A stretch of DNA of 64,000 nucleotides from an uncultured Flavobacteriaceae bacterium (GTDB taxonomy: Bacteria > Bacteroidota > Bacteroidia > Flavobacteriales > Flavobacteriaceae). The stretch is taken from contig CANMSB010000027.1 of assembly GCA_947500445.1 (NCBI GenBank), positions 1 through 64,000 of the forward strand, written 5' to 3'. The translations under genes were made by a program, and so were the position numbers. This document shows, piece by piece, positions 55,073 through 63,905 of the stretch; the first letter of the stretch is position 1; the number at the start of each line of letters is the position of its first letter. Under the pieces are notes generated by a model. It was not told the origin of the DNA. It ran no database searches and saw only the letters and a program-made list of their open reading frames with translations.

Positions 55073-55528
55073 ATGGGACTAAAAGTAGGAAGTAAAATAC
55101 CGGAGTTTTCATTAAAAGACCAGCATGGGGATATTTTCAACTCCAAGGACTGGATAGGAAAGCAGCCTTTGGTCATTTATTTTTATCCAAAGGACAATAC
55201 CCCGGCATGTACTAAAGAAGCATGTGAATTTCGGGACCGTTATGAAGATTTTACCGATTTGGGGGCTGCGGTAATCGGAATCAGTTCCGATTCCGAAAAA
55301 ACACACCAAAAGTTTGCCAGTCGGCACGACCTCCCATTTTTGTTGCTGTCCGATCCCGATAAGAAGGTACGTCGTCTTTTCCGTGTAGAAAATAGTTTAC
55401 TGTTCGTTCCTGGAAGGGAAACCTACGTAATCGATACGAATGGAGAAGTGCTTATGGTGTTCAATAATATCGGTGCCAATGGTCACATTCGAAATGCCTT
55501 AAAAACCTTAAAATCACTACCCAAATGA
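55073..55528 (+). CDS. bcp: Peroxiredoxin, Bcp/PrxQ type
   Basis: A 151-residue thioredoxin-fold peroxidase. The peroxidatic Cys46 lies in FYPKDNTPACTKEACEFRD, with the resolving Cys51 five residues on, the spacing of the atypical 2-Cys Bcp/PrxQ class. It reduces hydroperoxides in the cytosol with thioredoxin. The start is ATG at 55073, two bases after the PTPS stop, and its stop overlaps the manA start (ATGA). Confidence 0.95.
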   Translation: MGLKVGSKIPEFSLKDQHGDIFNSKDWIGKQPLVIYFYPKDNTPACTKEACEFRDRYEDFTDLGAAVIGISSDSEKTHQKFASRHDLPFLLLSDPDKKVRRLFRVENSLLFVPGRETYVIDTNGEVLMVFNNIGANGHIRNALKTLKSLPK

Positions 55529-56493
55529 GTACGTATCCGTTAAAATTTCACCCAATATTAAAAGAACGCCTTTGGGGCGGTACCAAACTTAAGGAAGTTT
55601 TGGGAAAGCCCGGTAAGAGCGATATTACCGGCGAAAGTTGGGAGCTTTCGGCAGTGGATGGCGACGTATCCGTTGTTGCTAACGGGGAACTTTCCGGAAC
55701 TTCCTTACAGGAACTTATCGATACCCACGCGGATAAACTTCTGGGAAAAAGCGTCATCGAACGTTTTGGGGACGATTTTCCCATTTTGATCAAGTTTATC
55801 GATGCAAAGCAAGATCTGTCCATTCAGTTGCATCCGGATGACGCCCTGGCGAAAGAGCGGCACAACTCCTTTGGGAAAACCGAAATGTGGTACATTATGG
55901 ATGCGGACGATGATGCCAATCTGATCGTGGGTTTTAACAGGGACGTTACAAAGGAAACCTATAGTGAAAGCCTAAAGAACGATACCCTTTTGGAGTTGTT
56001 GAATTATGAAAAGGTGAAAGAAGGAGATACCTTTTTCATCAATACGGGGAAAATTCACGCCATCGGAGCCGGGGTCTTACTGGCCGAAATACAACAGACA
56101 TCGGACATCACCTACCGTGTGTTCGACTTTAACCGGAAGGATAAAGACGGAAATTTGAGGGAGCTGCACACCGAGCAGGCCTTGGATGCCATCGATTATA
56201 AACGAAAGGACGATTTTAAGGTACAATACGAAACACAAAAAGATCAGGTAAACGATATGGTGACCTGTCCTTATTTTACCACCAACTACTTGGAGTTGAC
56301 CTCCAATTTGGATATTCCCGTCGAAGCTAGGGATAGTTTTACCATTTTTATGTGTGTAAGTGGTGGGGCCATCATCGAAAACGAGTTTGGCAGCGTTCCT
56401 ATTCAAAAAGGTGAAACGGTATTGGTGGCCGCGGCTTCAACAAGAATCAGCATAAAAACCGAATCCGCTAAATTATTGGAGGTAACCATTTAA
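55525..56493 (+). CDS. manA: Mannose-6-phosphate isomerase, class I
   Basis: A 322-residue cupin-fold zinc enzyme interconverting mannose-6-phosphate and fructose-6-phosphate. Zinc ligands and active-site motifs are visible: ILIKFIDAKQDLSIQLHPDD (about 88-107), GKTEMWYIMD (about 116-125) and FFINTGKIHAIGAGVLLAEIQ (about 171-191). The short bacterial form. It is the last gene of the overlapping idi-PTPS-peroxiredoxin-manA cluster; the four functions share no pathway, so the grouping looks like housekeeping coupling. Confidence 0.94.
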   Translation: MSTYPLKFHPILKERLWGGTKLKEVLGKPGKSDITGESWELSAVDGDVSVVANGELSGTSLQELIDTHADKLLGKSVIERFGDDFPILIKFIDAKQDLSIQLHPDDALAKERHNSFGKTEMWYIMDADDDANLIVGFNRDVTKETYSESLKNDTLLELLNYEKVKEGDTFFINTGKIHAIGAGVLLAEIQQTSDITYRVFDFNRKDKDGNLRELHTEQALDAIDYKRKDDFKVQYETQKDQVNDMVTCPYFTTNYLELTSNLDIPVEARDSFTIFMCVSGGAIIENEFGSVPIQKGETVLVAAASTRISIKTESAKLLEVTI

Positions 56494-56502
56494 ACACAAA
56501 GC

Positions 56503-56510
56503 TACGTTTG
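56503..56510 (+). promoter_or_regulatory. -7 promoter element TACGTTTG for the 89-residue protein gene
   Basis: A TAnnTTTG match 10 bp after the manA stop, with a TTG 24 nt upstream. It predicts a leader of about 70 nt. Confidence 0.4.
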
Positions 56511-56586
56511 GAAAAGAACATTTATTAAAATGTATTTCTTGATCCAAAGCGAATAGAAAAACAGTAATTTTATCAAAAAATAAGTA

Positions 56587-56856
56587 ATGGCAAGTATTAG
56601 AGATTTAAAGAAAGATGTCAATAATGTTTTGGGAGACCTTATCGAGGCCGTCTACATTGTAGAAGCCGCTAACGGAAAGCAGGATTCCAAAGAAGGTTCA
56701 AAAATTATAGATAGTGCAATAGCGACTTTCGACGAGTTGATCGTAAAGATCAACGACCGTTCCGTAGACAACAGAAAAAAACACTTGAACGATGTTCGTG
56801 AGACCTTGGAGACAAAGGCCAAGGGACTTGTAGCGGAGATCAACAAGTTGGGATAA
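56587..56856 (+). CDS. Small conserved-looking helical protein, function unknown
   Basis: An 89-residue protein, highly charged and predicted almost fully helical (KKDVNNVLGDLIEAVYIVEA; FDELIVKINDRSV; HLNDVRETLETKAKGLVAEI). There is no signal peptide or membrane segment. I do not recognise the family with confidence; a small coiled-coil or histone-like role is possible but unsupported. Coding is backed by its own promoter element, an immediate strong terminator (56881-56910) and codon use like that of well-expressed neighbours. Confidence 0.75.
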   Translation: MASIRDLKKDVNNVLGDLIEAVYIVEAANGKQDSKEGSKIIDSAIATFDELIVKINDRSVDNRKKHLNDVRETLETKAKGLVAEINKLG

Positions 56857-56880
56857 GTACGTTACCCGCTATTAAAAATA

Positions 56881-56910
56881 AAAAGCCCTCGATTTTCGAG
56901 GGCTTTTTGT
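56881..56910 (+). terminator. Intrinsic terminator after the 89-residue protein gene
   Basis: AAAAGCCCTCGA, loop TTT, TCGAGGGCTTTT form a perfect 12-bp stem running into a T-rich tail. Confidence 0.95.
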
Positions 56911-57123
56911 TTTTAACGGGTCACGGGTCTTAGTTAAAAGGATGCACTTTCCTGCAAGTACCCGGGGTTATAAACCTTCAATAATTCCGCAGTCGCACTT
57001 GGCAGTCGGCAATTTTTATAGATTGCAAAATAGCTTACCGCTACTTTTGCGGAATGTTGAAAAAGAATTTCATTCTTTTCCCATAAACCTATGCATTTTA
57101 AATGCATGATGGTCTAGCTTTTG

Positions 57124-57831
57124 CTAATCGCTATTGTTCTTTTTTAGGATAGCGGCCAATGCCCTTCCGTATTTTGAATCGGCTATCTCGGGAGGGAGCA
57201 CACTCAAGATCGAGTCCAGGTATTTTGGATTTGCATCGGGTACTCCATGTACCGCAATGTATGGGGCAATGTGCGACTCCTTGTTGTTCAGGGCATAGGT
57301 GAGTGCGAAGGCATAGCTTCTTTTATCGTTTTTATCGCCCAGTTGTTGTAGCGAATCGAGCTCGGCGGTACTCAAATTGAGCTCCTTGTTCAATGCCTGT
57401 TGCATGATCTCAAGTTGTTTGCGATTAAAACGCGACATCATTTTCTGATACTCCTCAAGTTTCTCATGTGTTTCGGAACCTTTTATGTCGGCATTTTTGT
57501 CAAAAGTATTCCAAACGGTGTTGATGGTAATCGTTCCGGGCTCTCCAAAAAATGTAATCCGGTCGTTAATAGCGTTGTTATCTTTTTTGTTCAGATAGAG
57601 GTAAAAAATTTCGGGGCTTTCCAGCTCGGCCGATAGGGAAAAATGACCGTCCCCGTCGATTTGTATGGAGTCTACCACCGCTAAGGTACTGTCGGGAATG
57701 TGTTGGAGGTAAAGAACGCCTTTTTTTAGGCCTTTTACCTGTCCGGTAACTGTCATCGTGTTTTCGGTAATCCCGTCTCCACAGGAGAGCAACAGGGCTA
57801 AAAGTACAAAAGCGATACTGGTATGTTTCAT
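57124..57831 (-). CDS. DUF4369 domain lipoprotein
   Basis: A 235-residue lipoprotein: MKHTSIAFVLLALLLSCGDG has a lipobox ending in Cys. The following 110 or so residues fit the DUF4369 beta-sandwich (MTVTGQVKGLKKGVLYLQHIPDSTLAVVDSIQIDGDGHFSL), which in Bacteroidota is often joined to a thioredoxin domain. Here the C-terminal part is helical and has no CxxC, so it is not an oxidoreductase. The start at 57831 gives the signal; an open frame extends 17 codons upstream without conserved content. Confidence 0.85.
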   Translation of the reverse strand: MKHTSIAFVLLALLLSCGDGITENTMTVTGQVKGLKKGVLYLQHIPDSTLAVVDSIQIDGDGHFSLSAELESPEIFYLYLNKKDNNAINDRITFFGEPGTITINTVWNTFDKNADIKGSETHEKLEEYQKMMSRFNRKQLEIMQQALNKELNLSTAELDSLQQLGDKNDKRSYAFALTYALNNKESHIAPYIAVHGVPDANPKYLDSILSVLPPEIADSKYGRALAAILKKNNSD

Positions 57832-57889
57832 GGCTTCATTTTTGGTGGGGCAAAGATGCGGATTTTTTTCATGTTGCGCCAAGAATGTT

Positions 57890-58028
57890 ATGCCATTTTA
57901 ATGCTGAAATAGCAGGTATGGAAATGGAATTGTTTGTTAGTCGTTCAAGCTAAAAAGCCTGTCCTCAGCTTGACCGGAGATTTAAGCATAGCCTTGGCTA
58001 CGATACTATTTCAACCTTAAAATGGTAT
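57890..58028. mobile_element. MITE-like element, copy 3 (139 bp)
   Basis: The ends 57890-57910 (ATGCCATTTTAATGCTGAAA...) and 58008-58028 (ATTTCAACCTTAAAATGGTA...) are imperfect inverted repeats of the same family as 6578-6739. The interior shares GGAAATGGAATTGTTTGTTA-type sequence and TTAAGCATAGCCTTGGCTAC (from 57982) with copy 1. Confidence 0.65.
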
Positions 58029-58128
58029 TATGGCAATGGAGTAGTTTAAACTTTTGTTTGGAGCCGAAAATGTAGGCTGTTGACCACTGCACAGGGTGCA
58101 GAAAGGCAGCCCTATGGACTTTTTAACA

Positions 58129-59406
58129 TTAGTTGAGGCCTGAGGCAACTTCCATAAGGTAAGCGCATAGGAGCGCACCTCCCGTACCTACTACATATCC
58201 TAGAACGGCCAACAACACCCCGACGGAGGTCAGGGAAGGATGAAATTCCGCCGCTACTACCGGTGCTGAAGCTGCACCGCCCACATTCGCCTGGCTACCT
58301 ACGGCCAAAAAGAAATACGGTGCCTTGATGAGTTTGGCGACGAGGATAAGCAGTCCGGCATGTATGGAGATCCAAATAAACCCGACGGCGATCAATCCGG
58401 GATTTTCCAATACCTTGCCCAAATCCATTTTCATGCCTATGGTAGCGACCAGGATATAGATGAACATGCCCCCGATTTTACTGGCACCCGCTCCCTCGTA
58501 GTTTTTGGCTTTAGTGAAGGATAACGCGATACCGATTCCCGTAGCCAAAACGACCATCCAAAAAAATGCGGATCCCAAAAAAGAGAGAAAACTTTTTTTA
58601 TCGCTTACACTGGTAAAAGTTTCTTTTAAAAGGGCACTGAGGTAGTCGCCAAAAAAGTGCGCGATACCGACTGCCGTAAAGGCAAAGAACAGCATCATCA
58701 TATAATCTTTTAGCGTGGGGACCCTGGTAATTCGTTCGGAAAACGCTGTCACCTTTATTTTTAGCCTTTCAATAGCTGACGTATCGGATTGCAGCCAGGC
58801 ATCGATACGTTGGCTCTTTCCCGCACCTAATAGGATAATGGCCATCCAAACGTTCGCGACCACGATATCGATGAGTACCATACCGCCATATTTTTCGGGA
58901 TTGTATTGAAAAATCTCCAGCATGGCCGCTTGGTTCGCACCACCCCCGATCCAACTCCCGGCAATAGTGGATAGCCCTCTCCAGGTGGCATCAAAATCGT
59001 TTCCGCCTACGGTTTCCGGTGAAAAAACAGAAACAATGAGAATGGCGATCGGGCCACCGATAATAATACCCGCAGATCCCGTAAGGAACATGATCAGGGC
59101 CTTGGATCCCAAATTGGAGATCGCTTTGAGGTCTATGCTCAATGTCATTAATACCAGCGCGGCGGGCAATAAGTACCTGCTTGCCACAAAATAGAGGTTG
59201 GAACTGTCGTCGGAGATAACTCCCGAACTGGATAGTATTGCGGGAAGTAGGTAGCACATGAGCACTGCGGGAACAATACCGTAAAATTTGCCCCAAAAAC
59301 CGGTTTTAATGGAACTCGTATAAAAAATAAATCCTAGGCAGAGTGCTAACAGACCAAAGACCACGGTGTCGTTCGTAATGAGTGGTGTGGTAATGGTTTC
59401 CTGCAT
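58129..59406 (-). CDS. DUF819 family membrane protein (putative permease)
   Basis: A 425-residue protein with about eleven membrane helices. The DUF819 family is recognisable by ALIMFLTGSAGIIIGGPIAILI, TIAGSWIGGGANQAAMLEIF (about 150-170) and SQANVGGAASAPVVAAEFHPSLTSVGVLLAVLGYVVGTGGALL near the C-terminus. The duplicated GG(A/G)NQ-type hairpins suggest a two-repeat transporter fold. The substrate is unknown. A TATATTTG promoter element (59430-59437) lies just upstream, so it is transcribed separately from the HAD gene. Confidence 0.88.
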   Translation of the reverse strand: MQETITTPLITNDTVVFGLLALCLGFIFYTSSIKTGFWGKFYGIVPAVLMCYLLPAILSSSGVISDDSSNLYFVASRYLLPAALVLMTLSIDLKAISNLGSKALIMFLTGSAGIIIGGPIAILIVSVFSPETVGGNDFDATWRGLSTIAGSWIGGGANQAAMLEIFQYNPEKYGGMVLIDIVVANVWMAIILLGAGKSQRIDAWLQSDTSAIERLKIKVTAFSERITRVPTLKDYMMMLFFAFTAVGIAHFFGDYLSALLKETFTSVSDKKSFLSFLGSAFFWMVVLATGIGIALSFTKAKNYEGAGASKIGGMFIYILVATIGMKMDLGKVLENPGLIAVGFIWISIHAGLLILVAKLIKAPYFFLAVGSQANVGGAASAPVVAAEFHPSLTSVGVLLAVLGYVVGTGGALLCAYLMEVASGLN

Positions 59407-59429
59407 ATAGCGTATGGTTAGGGATATTT

Positions 59430-59437
59430 CAAATATA
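59430..59437 (-). promoter_or_regulatory. -7 promoter element TATATTTG for the DUF819 gene
   Basis: A perfect TAnnTTTG on the minus strand, 23 nt before the ATG at 59406 and directly after the stop of the HAD gene. Confidence 0.5.
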
Positions 59438-59438
59438 G

Positions 59439-60242
59439 TTAAATAAACAAGTTTTTCTTGATAAAATGCGCGACCCCATCCTCAGTGTTGGCCAAGGTAA
59501 CGTGGTCCGCTACCGCCTTTACCTCCGGTCGCGCATTCTCCACGGCAACACCACAACCCACCTTTTGAAGCATTTCCAGGTCGTTGTAGTTGTCCCCAAA
59601 AGCGATAACATCAGAAAACGAATCTTCCTCGGCAAGTAGGGTGCCGATGGCGGAAAGTTTGGAAATGGATTTCGGGGCGATTTCGATCAGGGTGTCGTTC
59701 GAACGGTATAAATGTACGGCGGTACCCACTGTTTTTTGGAGTTCCGGGAAAATACCGTCCGTACCTTCCTTGGTACCCATGAGCATGATTTTATGCGCGC
59801 CGATATCCCTTTTTTCAAAATCGTTCAAAACGGCACGGGTTCCTTGAAATACCGGAGCCGATTTGGTATACTTGATTTCTTTTTGCACCCGCTCCGAATC
59901 GCCGGGTACATACCATTCGTCCTTATAATAAAGGCCAAGGGCGATTTCGAATGTTTTTGCTAGGTCGTTAATGCTATTGACAAGGTGCATGGGTATCAAA
60001 GTAGAGGAAAGCGTTTTGCCCTCGTGCAAAATGTATGCCCCGTTATAGCAGATAATGGGTTCGTTTAGAATACCCAGGTCACGTTGAATATAATACATGG
60101 CCTTCGGCATTCTCGCAGAAACCAATACCACCTTCATCCTGTCCTTAATACGGCGGATTTCTGCAATTGCAGTTGCGGAAACGTCACTTTTTGTGGCAAG
60201 TAGGGTGCCATCCAAATCGGAACAAAGCATTTTATAGTTCAC
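59439..60242 (-). CDS. Cof-type HAD-IIB family phosphatase
   Basis: A 267-residue haloacid-dehalogenase phosphatase. Motif I is CSDLDGTLL (residues 7-15), motif II VLVSAR, motif III has the conserved Lys in the SKLSAIGTLL segment and motif IV is IAFGDNYNDLEML. The C2B cap lies between motifs II and III. Members dephosphorylate sugar phosphates or cofactors such as FMN and PLP, and the substrate is open. The start is GTG at 60242; an ATG at 60230 would leave only two residues before motif I. Confidence 0.92.
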   Translation of the reverse strand: MNYKMLCSDLDGTLLATKSDVSATAIAEIRRIKDRMKVVLVSARMPKAMYYIQRDLGILNEPIICYNGAYILHEGKTLSSTLIPMHLVNSINDLAKTFEIALGLYYKDEWYVPGDSERVQKEIKYTKSAPVFQGTRAVLNDFEKRDIGAHKIMLMGTKEGTDGIFPELQKTVGTAVHLYRSNDTLIEIAPKSISKLSAIGTLLAEEDSFSDVIAFGDNYNDLEMLQKVGCGVAVENARPEVKAVADHVTLANTEDGVAHFIKKNLFI

Positions 60243-60262
60243 TATCGTCGTTTTTTAAATAC

Positions 60263-60286
60263 TGCCGTTTTAACCTTAAAATGGTA
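60263..60286. repeat. MITE-family palindrome remnant
   Basis: The imperfect 24-bp palindrome starting TGCCGTTTTAACC and ending AAAATGGTA is of the same type as the element ends at 6578-6739. Confidence 0.5.
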
Positions 60287-60332
60287 CAATCTTCTTCCAT
60301 ATCGTCATCAAAACGGAAGAACGTTGATTCGA

Positions 60333-62531
60333 TCAAATGTTGAGCCAGTAGGTGAATTTTAAATTTAGCGACCTGAACCTGGGTGCAAATTGGTTTACAA
60401 AATAGTTGTCGTTGTAAACGATGAAAAGGTCCGATAGCGGTGCAAATCGCCATTGCAATCTGGAATTGATGCCCAAGTTATCCTGTTGGTTGCTATATTG
60501 GAACAGGGTGGTCCAAAAAACCGATTTGCTGAAGGTCAACGCGACCCTGGGACTAATCAGCCAAAAATCTGCGCTTGGGTAGGGGGCGGGCAAGCTGATC
60601 TGATCATAGTTTACCTGTAACGAAATGAGGGCCTTGGGCTGTATCCGAAGTGTCATTTCCGCTTCAACCGAAAAAAGATTTCCATTAAAAAAACGGCCCA
60701 CCGTGGTTCCTCCGTTATATGAAAATACTTGTGCGGGATTGGATTCGTAAAAGAAACCCAAGCTATTGTAATGATACCCTTGAAGATTGGGAAGGGGCAC
60801 ACCGTCCGCATCGCCTGCAGGAACAAAATTATCGTCTTCAGCGGTCAAAAAGGTAAAGTCATTGGTAAACCCTAAGCTCAATTCCGACTGGTCGCTGAAT
60901 TCCATTCCGGCAAAGGCGTTTATCGCATGATCCGTTTTTTGATAATCGAGCTCGGGCCGCCAGGTAACAATCGGTAACAACTCGAAGCTGTAGTTGTTTA
61001 TTTTTTCGTTTTTTGGCCAAAAAACGGCCTCTGCCGAGGTGGCTACCTTCATAATATCGGTCCGTCGTATAAAACCGAGGTCCGATCGAAAGTCGTTATC
61101 GATATGGACCCAGTCCGTAAAAAAGTTGAACGACCGGGAGTTTCTGGCCATAAAGGCGCCCAAGGACAAATTTCCTTCGTCATCATCGGGCTGAAACGAT
61201 TTGTGGCCATAAAATTTCCCCAGCCATTTGTTATCGGCCGAAGCCAAGTTGTAGTCGACCCCTACAACGCGATTGTATTCGTCCTCCCTTTCCAGAAAAT
61301 CATAATCTTCAAAAGACTGTTTGTTGATAAAGAACATACCAAAATTGGATCGCGCAAAAACCTTCTTTTGTAGGGCCAACATGGTATTGTTGTTCGAGGC
61401 TATGGCATTGTCCACATCTTCATCGGTCTGTATGCTCAAAAAACCGAGCCGCCAATCCTCGTTCAGTTTTCCGCTCAAACGAATTCCGCCCAAAATCCTG
61501 TTTTCAATGTTGTTTCCGGCACTGTCCCTGGCGATTCCGATACGGCGCGAAAAAAATGGATTGGCATCCCTACCGCCCCCAAAGCTTCCAAAAAGGTCGC
61601 TGTTGTCCACAAAAAATTGGCGTCGTTCCGGCAAACCGATTTCAAATCGGGTAAGATTGGTAACAATGGCATCGACCTCCACATTGGAAAAATCGGGATT
61701 GATGGTCACATCCAAGTTCATGCCATTGCCAATGGCCACCTTCGCGTCACCTCCGACCTTCACATTGTTGAACCCTTTGTCGGTAGACAGGTCCCTTTCG
61801 GTAATCGCATTGATATATGGGATAAGGGCGAGTGGTGTTCTGGATCGGCCCAAGGGCTTTTCAAAAATCATATCGCCCATAAAGGCGAGATTGAATATCA
61901 ACTGGTTCTGCGGCACTTTGTACCATACGCTACGCTCATTGTTCTGTTGGTCGAAGCGATAGCTTTGAAAACGCCAATTGGTTTCCCCTTCCTTGAATTT
62001 AAATGAGGTAAGCGGTATGGCAAGTTCGGCAGTGTAATAGTTGTCGTGCAATTTGGTCTCCCCCTTCCATTTTACGTCCCACGAGGTGGTGAAGCCCCGA
62101 AGGTTTTGCCCGCCACCGGAAATTAAGGCTTCCCTGCGCACGCCATACGGATTTACTCCAAAAAGAAACGCGTTCGTGCCATCATTGAAGGTATCGAAAA
62201 GAAGGCTGATGTTATCGCTGCTACCGGCTCGAAAATCGCGCTGTAGCGAGGAAATTACCCAATCGTTGCCCGTGGAACGTACGGTAATGCCGATATATAG
62301 GGTGGTTTCGCTATATACCATTTTTATTTCTGTAGGCTGTTCGGCCAAAATGGAATCGGTGGGGAAGTATTGTTGAAAATCGGAAGCGCTTTCGGCCTTA
62401 TCCCAAATCGGTTCGTCCAAAACACCATCGATGTTGAAGCTGTCGCCGGTATGGGTAACCCTAAAAGATTTGTTTTGACCGCTTACGAAAAACGGTATCA
62501 GCAGTAGTAAAATGCTGAGGGGCTTGGTCAT
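60333..62531 (-). CDS. DUF5916 outer-membrane protein with N-terminal CBM9-like domain
   Basis: A 732-residue protein with signal peptide MTKPLSILLLLIPFFVSGQ. Residues about 30-200 form a carbohydrate-binding-module-9-like sandwich (DSFNIDGVLDEPIWDKAESASDFQQYFP, RDFRAGSSDNISLLFDTFNDGTNAFLFGVNPYGVRREALI). The rest is a long run of amphipathic strands typical of DUF5916 beta-barrels, ending in an aromatic (LKFTYWLNI). The ATG at 62531 is supported by a TACATTTG promoter element 22 nt upstream; the longer open frame to 62741 adds no conserved sequence. The role is unknown; outer-membrane binding or uptake of a glycan is a guess. Confidence 0.9.
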   Translation of the reverse strand: MTKPLSILLLLIPFFVSGQNKSFRVTHTGDSFNIDGVLDEPIWDKAESASDFQQYFPTDSILAEQPTEIKMVYSETTLYIGITVRSTGNDWVISSLQRDFRAGSSDNISLLFDTFNDGTNAFLFGVNPYGVRREALISGGGQNLRGFTTSWDVKWKGETKLHDNYYTAELAIPLTSFKFKEGETNWRFQSYRFDQQNNERSVWYKVPQNQLIFNLAFMGDMIFEKPLGRSRTPLALIPYINAITERDLSTDKGFNNVKVGGDAKVAIGNGMNLDVTINPDFSNVEVDAIVTNLTRFEIGLPERRQFFVDNSDLFGSFGGGRDANPFFSRRIGIARDSAGNNIENRILGGIRLSGKLNEDWRLGFLSIQTDEDVDNAIASNNNTMLALQKKVFARSNFGMFFINKQSFEDYDFLEREDEYNRVVGVDYNLASADNKWLGKFYGHKSFQPDDDEGNLSLGAFMARNSRSFNFFTDWVHIDNDFRSDLGFIRRTDIMKVATSAEAVFWPKNEKINNYSFELLPIVTWRPELDYQKTDHAINAFAGMEFSDQSELSLGFTNDFTFLTAEDDNFVPAGDADGVPLPNLQGYHYNSLGFFYESNPAQVFSYNGGTTVGRFFNGNLFSVEAEMTLRIQPKALISLQVNYDQISLPAPYPSADFWLISPRVALTFSKSVFWTTLFQYSNQQDNLGINSRLQWRFAPLSDLFIVYNDNYFVNQFAPRFRSLNLKFTYWLNI

Positions 62532-62553
62532 TGGTTCGGTGCTTATGATAGCA

Positions 62554-62561
62554 CAAATGTA
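62554..62561 (-). promoter_or_regulatory. -7 promoter element TACATTTG for the DUF5916 gene
   Basis: A perfect TAnnTTTG on the minus strand, 22 nt before the chosen start codon; the -33 box is not clear. Confidence 0.5.
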
Positions 62562-62793
62562 CAGGTTTAAACCGTTAAGGAAATCCCAAAAATCGGTAGT
62601 TCCAACTTGTAAGCCGGGAGAAAAAAACGCTATGATGTTGGTCTTTTTTTTGAACAGATTGCCAAGGGGAAAGTTAAAAAGGGTACATGTTGGCGTTGTT
62701 GGGGCGTATGCCAAAAAACTATTTGGAAACAATGGCGGCAAAAATCGGATATGGGTCTATGATGGGCCTTCGGGCGTTCAGACCTATTGGATA

Positions 62794-62964
62794 TCAGGTG
62801 TCGTCCGATTTTTTCTTTGGCGCTCTTTTTGACGCTTTCAAAGACTGCATCAAAAGGTATTCGATTTGCCCGTTGGTGCTTCTAAATTCATCAGCGGCCC
62901 ATTTTTCCAATGCCTTGAGCATGTCTTCGTTCAAACGTAATGCAAATGCCTTTTTTTTGGCCAT
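62794..62964 (-). CDS. Small ribbon-helix-helix (Arc-like) DNA-binding protein
   Basis: A 56-residue protein. The start MAKKKAFALRLNEDMLKALE gives the beta strand and first helix of the Arc/MetJ fold, followed by KWAADEFRSTNGQIEYLLMQ (the second helix with the conserved Asn-Gly-Gln turn) and a basic tail. In Arc-family proteins the strand KAFALRL would contact DNA. The gene begins 2 bp after the stop codon of the alpha/beta hydrolase on the same strand, so it is cotranscribed and may regulate that transcript. No toxin gene follows it. Confidence 0.85.
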   Translation of the reverse strand: MAKKKAFALRLNEDMLKALEKWAADEFRSTNGQIEYLLMQSLKASKRAPKKKSDDT

Positions 62965-62966
62965 GT

Positions 62967-63893
62967 TCAGGGTTTGATGAAGTTCGCGATCGTGTCGACC
63001 AAGATACTGGATAATGGATACTTTTCATCGGTGTACGACGCCAGATTTTCCGTCTGGTCGTTTACGGTCTTCAATACATGGTTCATTTTTGGGATGATCA
63101 CCAATTTTGAACCGGGTCTGGCACGGTGTAAAGCTTCCGCATCGCCAACGGATATCTGAATATCGGCATCGCCATGTAAAATAAGGGTGGATACTTTTAC
63201 TTTTTTGATTTGATCGGTAGGATCTATCGACGCCCAATGTTTCATAAACTTCTGCATGTAAGGATTGAAGAGCCCTAATAACAATGGATCTACCGTTTCG
63301 ATGGTGTCATTGCTTTGAAGCGTTTGGAAATAACCCTTTGCCGTTTCGCCCATTTCCTTGTTGCTGGCGTTCAATTGTTCAACGAGAATTTTGTCGATGG
63401 TTCTTCCCGCCCCAGCCAAGGAAATGTAGCGGTCCACGGCATCGTTTTCGGCCAGCATCGCTATCAAAGAACCCTGACTGTGACCGATTAGCGTGATACT
63501 TGAAAAACGTGGGTCTTCCTTAAAATGGTCTATGGCAATCAAAAGATCGGCAACAAAATCCGAAATCGAAATATTGGGAAGTATCTTTTTAATGTTGGAT
63601 GCGGTCGCAGTACGCTTGTCATAACGGTAGAACGCAATACCCCGTTGAACTAGACTGTCCGATAATGCCCGAATATAGTTTGGGGTTACCAATGCCGATT
63701 GATTTCCGTTACGGTCTACGTTTCCCGAACCATGGACATAAATGACCAAGGGTTGTTCCGTTATTTCCGTGTCGTATGTTAAGGTACCGGGAATGTCAAT
63801 AGTACCGTTTTTCAGCGCTATATCTTCTTGGATTACGGTTTGTGCTGAAAGAATTATGGGGATTATCAATACCAATAGTGGCAATATTCTCAT
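62967..63893 (-). CDS. Secreted alpha/beta hydrolase
   Basis: A 308-residue protein with signal peptide MRILPLLVLIIPIILSAQ. The nucleophile elbow is GHSQGS with Ser139, the oxyanion region VHGSGNVDRNG (53-63), the acid LILHGDADIQIS and the His in PKMNHVLK. The architecture is that of periplasmic esterases or peptidases of the dienelactone/BAAT-like group; the substrate is unknown. It is first in a two-gene unit with the ribbon-helix-helix gene. Confidence 0.9.
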   Translation of the reverse strand: MRILPLLVLIIPIILSAQTVIQEDIALKNGTIDIPGTLTYDTEITEQPLVIYVHGSGNVDRNGNQSALVTPNYIRALSDSLVQRGIAFYRYDKRTATASNIKKILPNISISDFVADLLIAIDHFKEDPRFSSITLIGHSQGSLIAMLAENDAVDRYISLAGAGRTIDKILVEQLNASNKEMGETAKGYFQTLQSNDTIETVDPLLLGLFNPYMQKFMKHWASIDPTDQIKKVKVSTLILHGDADIQISVGDAEALHRARPGSKLVIIPKMNHVLKTVNDQTENLASYTDEKYPLSSILVDTIANFIKP

Positions 63894-63905
63894 AGTGTTA
63901 TCGTC

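Noticed and set aside
62532-62741. 70-residue N-terminal extension of the DUF5916 protein
   Set aside because: It would bury the signal peptide, has no conserved sequence and contains the TACATTTG promoter element.
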